From NCBI RefSeq assembly GCF_014174475.1, contig NZ_JACJUD010000002.1:732422-796421 (forward strand): a stretch of 64,000 nt of DNA. Direction: 5' to 3'. Of this stretch, positions 17,887-26,678 are shown piece by piece (the stretch's first letter is position 1; every line of letters starts with the position of its first letter). The notes under the pieces are model-generated. The model was given only the letters and a program-made list of their open reading frames with translations. It did not search any database and was not told where the DNA came from. A program made the translations under genes and the position numbers. Source of the DNA: Aquipseudomonas ullengensis (GTDB lineage Bacteria; Pseudomonadota; Gammaproteobacteria; Pseudomonadales; Pseudomonadaceae).

Positions 17887-19653
17887 TTATTGTGCTTGGG
17901 CGACGTCAGGGGTAGCGGAGGCCTGGTACACCGGCTTGCCAGCGAAGTAGGTCTGCAGCACCTGGGTGTCGAACAGCTCGGCGTCGTTGACCGTAAACAC
18001 GTCGCGGTCGAGGACGATCAGGTCGGCCTGTTTGCCGGGCGCCAGCGAGCCGATTTGCTGCTCCAGGCGCAGGGCCTTGGCGGCGTTGATGGTGTAGGCC
18101 AGAAACATGCTCTCGCGGTCGATGCTCTCGGTGCTGTTGAGCACGCCGAGCGGGCCTTCGCGGGTGCTGGCCTGGGCGATTGCATTCCACGGGTTGGGGC
18201 TCGATACCGGCCAGTCGCTGCCACCGGCAATCACCGCGCCGGCCTTGTGCAGGGATTGCGCGGGGTACATGTAGCGGTAGGCGGATGCATTGATGTACGG
18301 CTTGACCAGCTCCTCGGTGTAGGACTCGGCAGTGGCCCAGAGCAGCTGCATGTCGGCAATCACGCCGAGCTGCTTGAAGCGCGGGAAGTCCTGCGGGTCG
18401 ATCAGCTGGATATGGCCGATGCTGTGCGCCATCGGTTTCGGGTTGAGCGTGCGGGCATACTCAAAGCCATTCAGTGCTTCCCGCACGGCGCGGTCGCCAA
18501 CTGCATGCACATGCATGATCCAGTTGCGCTGTTCCGCTGCAGCAACCAGCTTGCCGAAGTTCGCCGGGTCGATCAGCAGTTCGCCTTTCTTCTGGCTGTT
18601 CTTGTACGGCTCCAGCACGGCGGCGCTTTGCCCGGGGAATTCGAGGATGCCGTCGGCAAAGATCTTCAGGCCGGGGAAGGTCAGGTTGGGCACGCCCTTG
18701 AACTGCTGCATGACCTTGGCCTGGGCCTCCAGGTCGGCCGGCTTGCTTTGCGGGTAGGCGATCAGCAGGGCGGCGACGTGGACATTCAGCTCACCCAGCT
18801 CCGCCAGCTTGCGGTAGAGCGGTAGTACGCCGACGCTCTGCTCGGTCGGACGCAGCTCGAACACCGAATCTTCGCTGCCGGCGTTGGAGGCGGCGTCCAT
18901 CCAGGCGGTGATGCCGACCTGGTTGTTGATCTTCACCGCCTGGCGGGTGGCTTCCAGCATGGTTTCTTCGCTGACTTCCGGCAGCTGGCTGCGCACGCGG
19001 TCCCAGCCGTTTTCGGCAAGGTAGCCGGTGGGGGTGAAATCGGCCTCATGGCCAATGTAGTTGCGCTCTTTCTCCGGCAGGCTCTTGACCAGCGTGGCGT
19101 CGATCTTCAGGCGCTTGAGCATGGCGTTGTTGGCCCAGCCGGTATGCCCGTCGATGCCATTAAGCACCAGCGGCTGCGCGGCCCAGCGGCCCTGATTGAA
19201 CAGCTGACCGAGCTCGCGGCTCTTCTCCCAGTACGCCGAGCTGACCCCGGCAATGCTGATCACATCGGCGCGGCGCGCACGCCCGGCCTTGTCTTCGGCC
19301 AGGATCCACTGCTCCAGCTCGGGCAGCGGTTTGACTTCATCCAGCAGGGTGGAGCCCATGCTGTCGAGGGCGCCCATGATCGGGTGGCTGTGTGCGTCGA
19401 TCATCCCCGGCATGAGCACCTTGCCGGCCAGGTCGACCACCTGGGTGGAGGTGTCGGCGAGTGCCTTGATCTCGGCATTGCTACCGACCTTGAGGATCTT
19501 GCCGTCTTCGACCGCTACCGCCTGCTGCAACGCTTGGCCGGTTTCGGCGGTGAACACCTTGCCATTGATCAGCACCAGATCGGCGGCGGCCATGGCTTCC
19601 ATTGAGGAAAAAGCGATTGCTGTTGCCAACAGGTTCGGGATGAACTTTTTCAT
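17887..19653 (-). CDS. Exported YtcJ-like amidohydrolase
   Basis: A 588-residue metal-dependent amidohydrolase of the YtcJ group with a signal peptide (MKKFIPNLLATAIAFSSMEAMAA). The HxH metal site is in LMPGMIDAHSHPIMG, and further ligand-like segments are NWIMHVHAVGDRAVREALNGFE, HSIGHIQL and GGSDWPVSSPNPW. The composite-domain end LAPGKQADLIVLDRDVFTV is intact. The substrate is unknown, with amides, N-formyl or N-acyl compounds being plausible. The secretion signal places it in the periplasm, and the downstream TorF-like porin and divergent LysR regulator suggest an inducible uptake-and-hydrolysis unit. Confidence 0.83.
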   Translation of the reverse strand: MKKFIPNLLATAIAFSSMEAMAAADLVLINGKVFTAETGQALQQAVAVEDGKILKVGSNAEIKALADTSTQVVDLAGKVLMPGMIDAHSHPIMGALDSMGSTLLDEVKPLPELEQWILAEDKAGRARRADVISIAGVSSAYWEKSRELGQLFNQGRWAAQPLVLNGIDGHTGWANNAMLKRLKIDATLVKSLPEKERNYIGHEADFTPTGYLAENGWDRVRSQLPEVSEETMLEATRQAVKINNQVGITAWMDAASNAGSEDSVFELRPTEQSVGVLPLYRKLAELGELNVHVAALLIAYPQSKPADLEAQAKVMQQFKGVPNLTFPGLKIFADGILEFPGQSAAVLEPYKNSQKKGELLIDPANFGKLVAAAEQRNWIMHVHAVGDRAVREALNGFEYARTLNPKPMAHSIGHIQLIDPQDFPRFKQLGVIADMQLLWATAESYTEELVKPYINASAYRYMYPAQSLHKAGAVIAGGSDWPVSSPNPWNAIAQASTREGPLGVLNSTESIDRESMFLAYTINAAKALRLEQQIGSLAPGKQADLIVLDRDVFTVNDAELFDTQVLQTYFAGKPVYQASATPDVAQAQ

Positions 19654-19760
19654 TATGAGCCCCTTGTTTTTATTGATCTGGGGGCGAGACTAGCGATTGT
19701 GCTGAGCTGGCAGAACGGTCACGCTGCGCAAAACCCTTTTGCCTGATTGGAAAGATTGCA

Positions 19761-20678
19761 ATGGACAAGCTCGGTGCCCTGAACATGTTTGTCGCCACGG
19801 CTGAGCACGGCAGTTTCAGTCGTGCGGCCGAGCAGTTGGGCAAGACGCCCTCAGCACTGACCAAGGCAGTCAGCCATCTTGAAGCCGAACTCGGCTCGCG
19901 CCTGTTCGAGCGCAGCACCCGGCGCACGGTGCTCACCGAGGCCGGCAAGCTCTACCTGGAAACCGCGCGCCAGGTGTTGCAGCGCCTGCATGAGGTGAGC
20001 GAGGAAATCGGCCAGTTGCAGCATGGCCTGCACGGCAACCTGCGCATCACCGCGCCGCTGGCTTACGGGCGTGCCTTTCTCGATGAAGTGTGTGCCGGCT
20101 TTCTGGCCCACTACCCGCAGATCAAGTTGCGCGTGGATTTGAACGACTCGTTCGTCGATCTGGTGGAAAGCGGCTATGACCTGGCTCTGCGCGAAGGCCG
20201 CAGCGATATGCCGGGGCTGATCGCCCGGGTGGTGGGGCAGAACCGCATTGCCCTGTGCGTCAGCCCGGCTTACCTGGCGCGGCAGCCGCTGCCGCTGGGC
20301 CCGGAGACGATCAACGAGCACGACTGGTTGATGTACCAGCACCCGGCATTGGATCGCGGCATCTGGTGGGTGGAGCGCGATGGCCAGCGCATCGGTTTGC
20401 CGCATCCGCGCGTGCCGCGCCTGGAGAGCGATAACTATGACCTGCTGCTGGCCGCGGCCCTGGCTGGCGGCGGGGTGCTGCACACGCCGTTGTGGAGCGC
20501 TGCGCCGTACCTGGCAGATGGCCGGCTGGTGCAGGTGATGGCCGACTACCAGATCGACCCGGATGCCTTCGGCCCGCACATTCTCGCGGTGTACCCCAGC
20601 TACCGCCGTGCCACGGGCAAGGTGGTGGCATTCATCGACTACCTCCAGGCCTTCCTGCGCGATAACCGTATTGCCTGA
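19761..20678 (+). CDS. LysR-family transcriptional regulator
   Basis: A 305-residue LysR protein. The winged helix-turn-helix covers about residues 1-60 (LGALNMFVATAEHGSFSRAAEQLGKTPSALTKAVSHLEAELG), followed by a linker helix and the periplasmic-binding-like effector domain (NLRITAPLAYGRAFLDEV to the end). The layout resembles the CrgA/AaeR-type subgroup. It is divergent from the exported amidohydrolase gene across 107 bases, so it probably controls that gene and possibly the porin. AAAGATTGCA precedes the ATG, so the ribosome site is weak. Confidence 0.87.
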   Translation: MDKLGALNMFVATAEHGSFSRAAEQLGKTPSALTKAVSHLEAELGSRLFERSTRRTVLTEAGKLYLETARQVLQRLHEVSEEIGQLQHGLHGNLRITAPLAYGRAFLDEVCAGFLAHYPQIKLRVDLNDSFVDLVESGYDLALREGRSDMPGLIARVVGQNRIALCVSPAYLARQPLPLGPETINEHDWLMYQHPALDRGIWWVERDGQRIGLPHPRVPRLESDNYDLLLAAALAGGGVLHTPLWSAAPYLADGRLVQVMADYQIDPDAFGPHILAVYPSYRRATGKVVAFIDYLQAFLRDNRIA

Positions 20679-20692
20679 CGCGCGCTGGGCGA

Positions 20693-20725
20693 TTGGGTCA
20701 ATGGCGCCGAGCGCTTGGGTCATTG
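20693..20725. repeat. Direct repeats 22 bp apart upstream of the acyl-CoA ligase gene
   Basis: TTGGGTCAATG at 20693-20703 and TTGGGTCATTG at 20715-20725 differ at one position and start 22 bases apart, about two DNA turns. They lie in a 269-base non-coding gap before the acyl-CoA ligase gene. The spacing suits two protein protomers on one DNA face. The rest of the gap shows no gene or terminator. Confidence 0.4.
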
Positions 20726-20947
20726 AGACGCGGCGGAGGGCTGCCTAACCTGACGGGGTCGCCAGAGAGGGAGTTGCGCCCTGTCGTTCAGCACGGCAGC
20801 AACGGATGGCTGAGGCCAGTGCCGTTAAGGACCCGCCCAAGGCGTTGAGGCCGCGATGCACCATCGAAAGCCTGGCTCCCCACAACAATGCACGACGTAC
20901 TTTCAAGCTGCAGCTCTACGCCCCCATAACAAGAACGAGAGCCCCGC

Positions 20948-22585
20948 ATGACCGAACAACTGCCGTTGCAACGTTTCCACCACTGGGTTGCCCAGTGCCC
21001 CGACCGCGTCTGGCTGCGCCAACCCGTGTCCGGAGCCTGGCATGACTTCACCTGGCAGCAAGTCGACGACCAGGCACGGCGCCTGGCCACGGCACTGCAG
21101 AGCCTGGGCTGCGCGCCGGGCGATCGCGTGGCATTGCTGGCGAAGAATTGTGCGGAATGGTTGATCAGCGACCTGGCGATCATGATGGCCGGGCTGGTCA
21201 GCGTGCCGCTCTATCCGTTGCAGTCGGCGGAGAGCATCGCCTATGTGCTGGAACATGCGGCCTGCAAGGCGATCATCCTCGGCAAGCTGGATGAGCCGGC
21301 CAAGCTCGAGGCCGGCATCGGTCCGCAGGTGCTGCGCATCGCCATGCCGTATCCGACCCTGCGTGCGGATTACCAGTGGCACGAATTGCAGGCCCACACA
21401 CCGCTGCAGTCGCCGCACGTGCAGCAGGCGGATGAACTGCTGAGCATCCTCTATACCTCCGGCACTACCGGCCAGCCCAAGGGCGTGATGCTCTCCGCCC
21501 AGGCAATGGCTTGCGCCGCCGCCAGCTCGTGCGCGGAGTTGCGCATCGGTGAGGCGGACCAGTTCTTTTCCTTCCTGCCGCTATCCCATGCCGCCGAGCG
21601 CTTCCTGGTGGAGATGAACAGCCTGTACAGCGGCGCCCAGGTGGCCTTTGTCGAGTCGCTGGAGACCTTCGCCAGCGATCTGCAGCACATCCGCCCGACG
21701 GTGTTCTTCTCCGTGCCGCGGCTGTGGACGCGCTTCCAGCAGGGCGTGCTGGAGCGCTTGCCGCAACGCAAACTCGACCTGTTGCTGCGTATTCCGCTGT
21801 TGGGCGGGCTGCTGGCGCGCAAGATCAAGCGCGGCCTGGGGCTGGATCGGGCACGTATTCTGGTCTCCGGCGCGGCGGCGATTTCGCCGGGGCTGCTGGA
21901 GTGGTATCGACGCCTTGGCCTGGTGATCTGCGAGGGCTACGGCATGACCGAAAACTTTGCCTACGGCACCTTCAATCGGCCAGGGCAGGTGCGCTTCGGC
22001 AGCGTTGGCCGGCCGATGCCGAGCCTGGAGCTGCGCATCGCCGACAACGGCGAAGTGCTGTTCCGTGGCCCGACCCTGATGCAGGGCTATTACCGCGAGC
22101 CGGAGCTCACCACTCAGGCCCTGGCCGATGGCTGGCTGCACACCGGCGACAAGGGCGAGGTGGATGGCGACGGTTACCTGCGCATCACCGGGCGGGTCAA
22201 GGACATCTTCAAGACCAGCAAGGGCAAGTACGTGGCGCCGGCGCCGATCGAGGGCGAGATCGCCAAGAACACTTGGGTCGAGCAGGTCTGCCTGATGGGC
22301 AGCAACCTCGACCAGCCGTTGGCGCTGATCGAACTGTCTCCGGCCGCCCGCGCCCAGCCCCGCGAGCGAATCGCTGCGGACCTGCAGGCCAGCCTGGCTC
22401 AGCTCAATGGCGAGTTGCAGGCGCATGAACGACTGAGCCATCTGGTGCTGGTGCGCGAGGCCTGGACGGTGGACAACGGCTGCATGACGCCGACCATGAA
22501 GATCCGTCGCAATGTCCTGGAAAGCCGCTATGCCGAATTGATCGGCACCTTGCCAGCCGGTCAGTCGCTGCACTGGGAAGATTGA
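20948..22585 (+). CDS. Long-chain fatty acid--CoA ligase-like AMP-forming synthetase
   Basis: A 545-residue ANL-superfamily acyl-CoA synthetase, which activates a carboxylic acid through an acyl-adenylate to the CoA thioester. The P-loop-like ILYTSGTTGQPKGVML is at 168-182. GYGMTE, HTGDKGEVDGDGYLRITGRVKDIFKTSKGKYVAP and the C-terminal TPTMKIRRN with the adenylation lysine are all present. It belongs to the long-chain (FACL) branch, though chain length cannot be fixed from sequence. Cytoplasmic or peripheral. The next gene, an alpha-methylacyl-CoA racemase-like protein, starts 42 bases downstream, which suggests activation and then epimerisation of branched acyl groups. Confidence 0.85.
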   Translation: MTEQLPLQRFHHWVAQCPDRVWLRQPVSGAWHDFTWQQVDDQARRLATALQSLGCAPGDRVALLAKNCAEWLISDLAIMMAGLVSVPLYPLQSAESIAYVLEHAACKAIILGKLDEPAKLEAGIGPQVLRIAMPYPTLRADYQWHELQAHTPLQSPHVQQADELLSILYTSGTTGQPKGVMLSAQAMACAAASSCAELRIGEADQFFSFLPLSHAAERFLVEMNSLYSGAQVAFVESLETFASDLQHIRPTVFFSVPRLWTRFQQGVLERLPQRKLDLLLRIPLLGGLLARKIKRGLGLDRARILVSGAAAISPGLLEWYRRLGLVICEGYGMTENFAYGTFNRPGQVRFGSVGRPMPSLELRIADNGEVLFRGPTLMQGYYREPELTTQALADGWLHTGDKGEVDGDGYLRITGRVKDIFKTSKGKYVAPAPIEGEIAKNTWVEQVCLMGSNLDQPLALIELSPAARAQPRERIAADLQASLAQLNGELQAHERLSHLVLVREAWTVDNGCMTPTMKIRRNVLESRYAELIGTLPAGQSLHWED

Positions 22586-22627
22586 AATAGCACTTGCCGG
22601 ATTCGTCGACTTAGAAGAGGTGTATGA

Positions 22628-23809
22628 ATGAAAGGCCCGTTGTCCTCACTTAAGGTTCTCGACTTTTCTACCCTGCTGCCGGGGCCGTTCGCCTCGTTGC
22701 TGCTTGCCGACATGGGCGCCGAGGTGCTGCGGGTCGAGTCGCCGACGCGCATGGATCTGGTGCGTGTGCTGCCACCGCATGTCGATGGGGTGTCGGCCAG
22801 TCATGCCTACCTCAACCGCAACAAGCGCTCCATCGCCCTCGATCTCAAGCGTCCAGAGTCGCTGGAGGTGGTGCACAAGCTGGTGGCGCAGTACGACATC
22901 GTGCTGGAGCAGTTCCGTCCTGGGGTGATGGAAAAACTCGGCCTCGGCTACGAGGCGCTCAAGGCGATCAACCCGCGACTGATCTACGTCTCCATTACCG
23001 GCTACGGGCAGACCGGGCCGTACAAGGACCGCGCCGGGCATGACCTCAATTACCTGGCCCTGGCCGGTGTGGCCAGCTACACCGGTCGCCGCGACAGCGG
23101 TCCGTTACCACTGGGCGTGCAACTGGCGGATATCGCGGGGGGCTCCCTGCATGGGGTAATCGGCTTGCTGGCCGCGGTGATCGCCCGACAGAGCACAGGC
23201 CTGGGGCAGCACGTGGACATCAGCATGACCGACTGTGCGTTCAGCCTGCACGGTATGGCCGGGGCCGGTTACCTGGCTGCCGGGGTGGAACCGGGTATGG
23301 AGAACCAGGTGCTCAATGGCGGCAGTTTCTACGACTACTACCGCACCCGCGATGGCCGCTGGCTGTCGGTGGGCAGCCTGGAGCCGCAGTTCATGCAGCA
23401 GTTCTGCGCGGTGATCGGGCGCCCGGAGCTGGCAGCGCGGGGTCTTTCGCCGAAGCCGGAGGAGCAGGCGGCGCTCAAGCGCGAGATCGAGATCGAGATC
23501 GAGAAGCACGATCTGACCGAATGGCAGCAGCGCTTCGCGGCGGTGGATGCCTGTATCGAACCGGTGCTCAGCCTGGCTGAAGCCGTGCAGCACCCGCAGC
23601 TCAAGGCCCGTGGCGTGGTCACTGACGTGCCGCGCGAAGGCCGCCCGGCGCAGGCGCAGATCGCTTGCCCGATCCGCTTCTCAGATGGGGTGGAGCCGCC
23701 GCGGCATGTTGGTTCAGCCGTGGGGGCTCACAGTGTCGAGGTGTTGGGTGAGCTGGGTTTCAGCGAGGCGCAGATTGCCGAGTTGAAGGCCAGCAAGGCG
23801 CTGGGCTAG
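22628..23809 (+). CDS. CaiB/BaiF family protein, alpha-methylacyl-CoA racemase-like
   Basis: A 393-residue family III CoA-transferase-fold protein. The segment RAGHDLNYLALAG carries His138 and LADIAGG carries Asp168. In alpha-methylacyl-CoA racemases the equivalent His and Asp perform the two-base proton transfer. The following GGSFYDYYRTRDGRWLSVGSLEPQF also matches the racemase branch rather than formyl-CoA transferases. The predicted reaction is inversion at the alpha-carbon of 2-methylacyl-CoA thioesters so that beta-oxidation can continue. It probably forms an operon with the upstream ligase. AGAGGTGT precedes the ATG. A CoA transferase role is the alternative. Confidence 0.8.
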   Translation: MKGPLSSLKVLDFSTLLPGPFASLLLADMGAEVLRVESPTRMDLVRVLPPHVDGVSASHAYLNRNKRSIALDLKRPESLEVVHKLVAQYDIVLEQFRPGVMEKLGLGYEALKAINPRLIYVSITGYGQTGPYKDRAGHDLNYLALAGVASYTGRRDSGPLPLGVQLADIAGGSLHGVIGLLAAVIARQSTGLGQHVDISMTDCAFSLHGMAGAGYLAAGVEPGMENQVLNGGSFYDYYRTRDGRWLSVGSLEPQFMQQFCAVIGRPELAARGLSPKPEEQAALKREIEIEIEKHDLTEWQQRFAAVDACIEPVLSLAEAVQHPQLKARGVVTDVPREGRPAQAQIACPIRFSDGVEPPRHVGSAVGAHSVEVLGELGFSEAQIAELKASKALG

Positions 23810-23819
23810 CGCCGAGGCC

Positions 23820-23834
23820 TGTAGGAGCGAGCGC
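23820..23834. repeat. Partial REP element, family B
   Basis: TGTAGGAGCGAGC matches the arm of the complete element at 28245-28311, but no second arm follows. It lies in the 29-base gap between the convergent racemase-like and SprT genes. Confidence 0.5.
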
Positions 23835-23838
23835 GGGT

Positions 23839-24333
23839 TTACTCGACGCGTTGTTCGCCGCTGAATACCAGGGTGGCGCGGCAGCGCCGGCAGAAATAGC
23901 GACGGCCCTGGGCTACCAGGCGATGACGCTGGGCGGAGAAGGGGAACTCGCCGCTTGGGCACTGGCACAGGTATAGGAAGCGCGTGCTCTTGCGCCGGCC
24001 CACGTCATAGGTGTGGCAGCGATCCGGCGGCAGCTCGTAGACGCCACGCATGATCAACTGCCATTCCTCGCCGTGGGGCTGAATGCGCCCGCCGAACATC
24101 TGGTGGGCGATCAGGTGCGCCACTTCGTGGGCCACTGTCTGCTTGAGGAAGTGCTCGCGATTTTCCGCGTACAGCTTGGGGTTGAAGCGCAGCAGGTTTT
24201 CGGTCAGATGCGCCACCCCGGCTTTCTGCCCGCGCAGCTTGAAGCTGACTTCGGGACGGGGGAAACGGCGTTTGAAGAAGTCTTCCGCCAGTTGGTAGCA
24301 GGCTTCGACACGGGTATTGAGCAACTCGGGCAT
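23839..24333 (-). CDS. SprT family zinc metalloprotease-like protein
   Basis: A 164-residue SprT protein. The HExxH site is HEVAH at 69-73, and a likely third ligand is His87 in IQPHGEEW, which is the SprT/Spartan arrangement. A C-terminal zinc ribbon is suggested by CQCP near residue 131 and FCRRC near 151. Eukaryotic Spartan relatives cut DNA-protein crosslinks, while bacterial SprT function is less clear. The ATG lies at 24331-24333 after GGAGCCGA. Cytoplasmic, probably monocistronic. Confidence 0.85.
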   Translation of the reverse strand: MPELLNTRVEACYQLAEDFFKRRFPRPEVSFKLRGQKAGVAHLTENLLRFNPKLYAENREHFLKQTVAHEVAHLIAHQMFGGRIQPHGEEWQLIMRGVYELPPDRCHTYDVGRRKSTRFLYLCQCPSGEFPFSAQRHRLVAQGRRYFCRRCRATLVFSGEQRVE

Positions 24334-24401
24334 TCGGCTCCTCCGGGAAGCGGCAGATTATGCCGCATTCACCGGGCCGGCCAAACGCACCGCTGGTCGT
24401 A

Positions 24402-25076
24402 TCACTCACGTTGTTCCTGCTGCCGCTCAACCGAAGGTCGTTCCTCGTGCGTCGGGTAGCTCTGGTCGGCACTAGGCGTGCGTTTATAGGTCGGCTGCAT
24501 ATAGAACTGCCAGTGCAGAATCGCCGAAACAAGCAGGGTAACCAGTACCAGCACGCCGATTGCCCACACGGAGCCGGAATAGACCATGGCTTGCTCCTGG
24601 CGCAGGCGCATGAATGTCGGCAGGCCAACGAACAGCAGAAAAGTCGAGTACGCACAGGCCGCCCCTAGCACGGCTACGGCTAGCCAGCGGCTGGGATAAA
24701 GGGCGGCGAGCCCGGAGAGAAACAGCGGTGTGGCGGTGTAGGCGGCGAAGCCTATGCACTGGTTGAACGTCGGGCGGGCATCGAAGGTACGCGACAGCCA
24801 GCGAATGAATCCGCCCATGATTAACGTGCCGAGCAGGCCGGTGAGATACACCGTGATGCTGAGCAGCAGGGCACTGCGGGTGTCGAGGGTAACCTGTTCA
24901 TTCTCCGCCAGGCTCCAGCCGACTTCTGTCGTTCCAATGAACAGGCTGACGGCCGGGATCAGGGCGAGCAGGAACAGGTGGCCGAGGTAGTGGGCGCTGT
25001 TGTGCTCTTCTTCCGAGCGGATCTGGTGCCAGGCATCGTCCGGTCGGGTAAACAGGGTCACGAAGTGCGGAGCCAT
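24402..25076 (-). CDS. Yip1-family membrane protein (copy 1)
   Basis: A 224-residue inner-membrane protein with five to six hydrophobic segments. Its N-terminus VTLFTRPDDAWHQIRSEE and core LIPAVSLFIGTTEVGWSLAENE, GGFIRWLSRTFDARPTFNQCIGFAAYTATPLFLSGLAALYPS define the bacterial YIP1 group. The C-terminal tail is charged and disordered (KRTPSADQSYPTHEERPS...). Function is unknown. The neighbour at 25237 is a clear paralogue. GGAGAATTGCC precedes the ATG. Confidence 0.75.
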   Translation of the reverse strand: MAPHFVTLFTRPDDAWHQIRSEEEHNSAHYLGHLFLLALIPAVSLFIGTTEVGWSLAENEQVTLDTRSALLLSITVYLTGLLGTLIMGGFIRWLSRTFDARPTFNQCIGFAAYTATPLFLSGLAALYPSRWLAVAVLGAACAYSTFLLFVGLPTFMRLRQEQAMVYSGSVWAIGVLVLVTLLVSAILHWQFYMQPTYKRTPSADQSYPTHEERPSVERQQEQRE

Positions 25077-25183
25077 GGCAATTCTCCTCTCTATGCAAAA
25101 GCGGTATCGGGCGACGTAGCTGCGCCGGCTTCACATTTAGAGGCGGGGTTGCGGGCATGGGGTTCAGGTTATTTTCCCTTCAG

Positions 25184-25211
25184 GCATAAAAAAGCCGCCA
25201 ATTGGCGGCTT
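25184..25211 (-). terminator. Terminator after the second Yip1 gene
   Basis: AAGCCGCC at 25192-25199 pairs with GGCGGCTT at 25204-25211 around AATT. Read on the minus strand it is followed by TTTTTTATG, a proper U run just after the stop of the upstream Yip1 gene. Confidence 0.85.
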
Positions 25212-25236
25212 CATAAAGGGCGGCAGGCCGGGAAAT

Positions 25237-25836
25237 TCAGCTGGTGTAGACGGGACCTACACCCATGCCCCACAGGATGACCGAAGTGGCAATCATCGCC
25301 ACCAGCACCACCAGGCCTACGGCCAGGATCGAACTGGAGAACATGAAGCCTTCGTCCTGCGGGATGTTCATGAAGGTCGGGATACCGGCGTAGAGCAGGT
25401 AAACCGTGTAACAGATCGCCGCGGTACCGACGAACATGGCCAGCCACAGGCTCGGATAGAGCGCTGAAAGGCCGCCGATGAACAGCGGAGTGGCGGTATA
25501 GGCCGCGAACACCACGCACTGGGTCAGGGTCGGGCTGGAGTCGTAGGTACGGGCCATCCAGTGGATGAACGCGCCCATCACGGCAATGCCGGCTAGCATC
25601 GCCAGGTAGGACATGATGGTCATTTGCAATGCACTGCTGGCGGTGAGTTTCACCGCCTCGCCGTCGCCGATCCTCCAGCCCACTTCCGTGGTGCCAAAGA
25701 AGGCGCAGAGCGCAGGGATTGCCGCGAGAATCAGAACGTGGGTCAGGTACATGTGGCTGATGGATTCCTCCTCGCCACGGATTTCCTGCCACTCTTGATC
25801 GGGATGGGTGAAGAGCCCCCAAACGTGGTGGATCAT
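25237..25836 (-). CDS. Yip1-family membrane protein (copy 2)
   Basis: A 199-residue paralogue of the protein at 24402. Shared blocks include LFTHPDQEWQEIRGEE, IPALCAFFGTTEVGWRIGDGE, GAFIHWMARTYDSSPTLTQCVVFAAYTATPLFIGGLSALYPS and a terminal hydrophobic helix. The C-terminus lacks the long charged tail of copy 1. The Met at 25834-25836 is chosen because GAGGAGGT lies 6 bases upstream and it aligns with the start of copy 1. A terminator separates the two copies, so each has its own transcript end. Function unknown. Confidence 0.77.
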   Translation of the reverse strand: MIHHVWGLFTHPDQEWQEIRGEEESISHMYLTHVLILAAIPALCAFFGTTEVGWRIGDGEAVKLTASSALQMTIMSYLAMLAGIAVMGAFIHWMARTYDSSPTLTQCVVFAAYTATPLFIGGLSALYPSLWLAMFVGTAAICYTVYLLYAGIPTFMNIPQDEGFMFSSSILAVGLVVLVAMIATSVILWGMGVGPVYTS

Positions 25837-26002
25837 GCAGACACCTCCTCTTGTTATTGTCGATCGCCCCCGAGCGTAACGCCCGGCCCGCATGGTCAGC
25901 GGGGCCGGGTGCAGGCCGAATCACTGCGACCGTATGCCGCAGTATAGGAGAAGGCTGGAGCCCGCGTGAGCCGTGGCTTTAGAGCGAATTGCTCTCTACA
26001 GC

Positions 26003-26593
26003 TTATCCGTAATAACGCTGCAGTATTTCCATGGCCAGGTTGATCGATTGCAGGCGGCTGGTGCTGCCGCCCCGATCCGGGTGGTGCTGGCTCACCAGTT
26101 GCCGGTAGCGCAGCTTGATGGTGGCGAGATTGAGCGGCTGGTCGCCGTTCAGCTCGAAGAGTTCGAGGGCGGCGCGTTTCTCATCGCCGCCCTGCATGCG
26201 GGTCCAGAAGCTGGCCAGCAGCTTTTCCACATCGTCTTCGGTGGTCTCGCGCAAATGTTGCAGATTGAGATAGTAGTCACGCAACGGATCGTGTTCGGCC
26301 AGGGCATTGCTGCCGGGGCGCCAGAGTTGCAGCTGCACGCACAGCGGGCCGATTTCCAGGTGCGCGCTCTGTTGCTGCCAGAGGCGATCGCGCAACACAT
26401 ACAGGGCGTTGAATAACAGGAAGTGAGTGCGGAACAGCACCAGCTTGTCGGCCAGCTCCAGATGCGGGATATGCGTGGAGTGGCGGGCCTTGAGCTGCTG
26501 GATCAGGTGAAATTCGCTGATGCCGGCGGGCGCTTCGCGCAGCAGTTCATGCAATTGCTCGGCAAGGTCGAGGGCGGGGTTGAGGTCGTTCAT
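26003..26593 (-). CDS. DnaJ-related protein with C-terminal J domain
   Basis: A 196-residue protein. The N-terminal two thirds are the DnaJ-related helical domain ([49 protein letters not shown]). A shortened J domain closes the C-terminus ([36 protein letters not shown]) with HPD intact, which stimulates DnaK ATP hydrolysis. Clients are unknown. It is divergent from ttcA with 85 bases between the starts. Cytoplasmic. Confidence 0.8.
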   Translation of the reverse strand: MNDLNPALDLAEQLHELLREAPAGISEFHLIQQLKARHSTHIPHLELADKLVLFRTHFLLFNALYVLRDRLWQQQSAHLEIGPLCVQLQLWRPGSNALAEHDPLRDYYLNLQHLRETTEDDVEKLLASFWTRMQGGDEKRAALELFELNGDQPLNLATIKLRYRQLVSQHHPDRGGSTSRLQSINLAMEILQRYYG

Positions 26594-26678
26594 CCAAAGA
26601 GCCTATCACGGGCTGCCGCGCGCCGGCTTTGTGCGTAAAATAGCCAGCTTTTCGCCCTTCACCGGATTTCCAAGCACC

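Noticed and set aside
20806..21045. A 79-codon frame before the acyl-CoA ligase
   Set aside because: It overlaps the start of the ligase, shows no ribosome site and looks like random Arg/Pro-rich translation.
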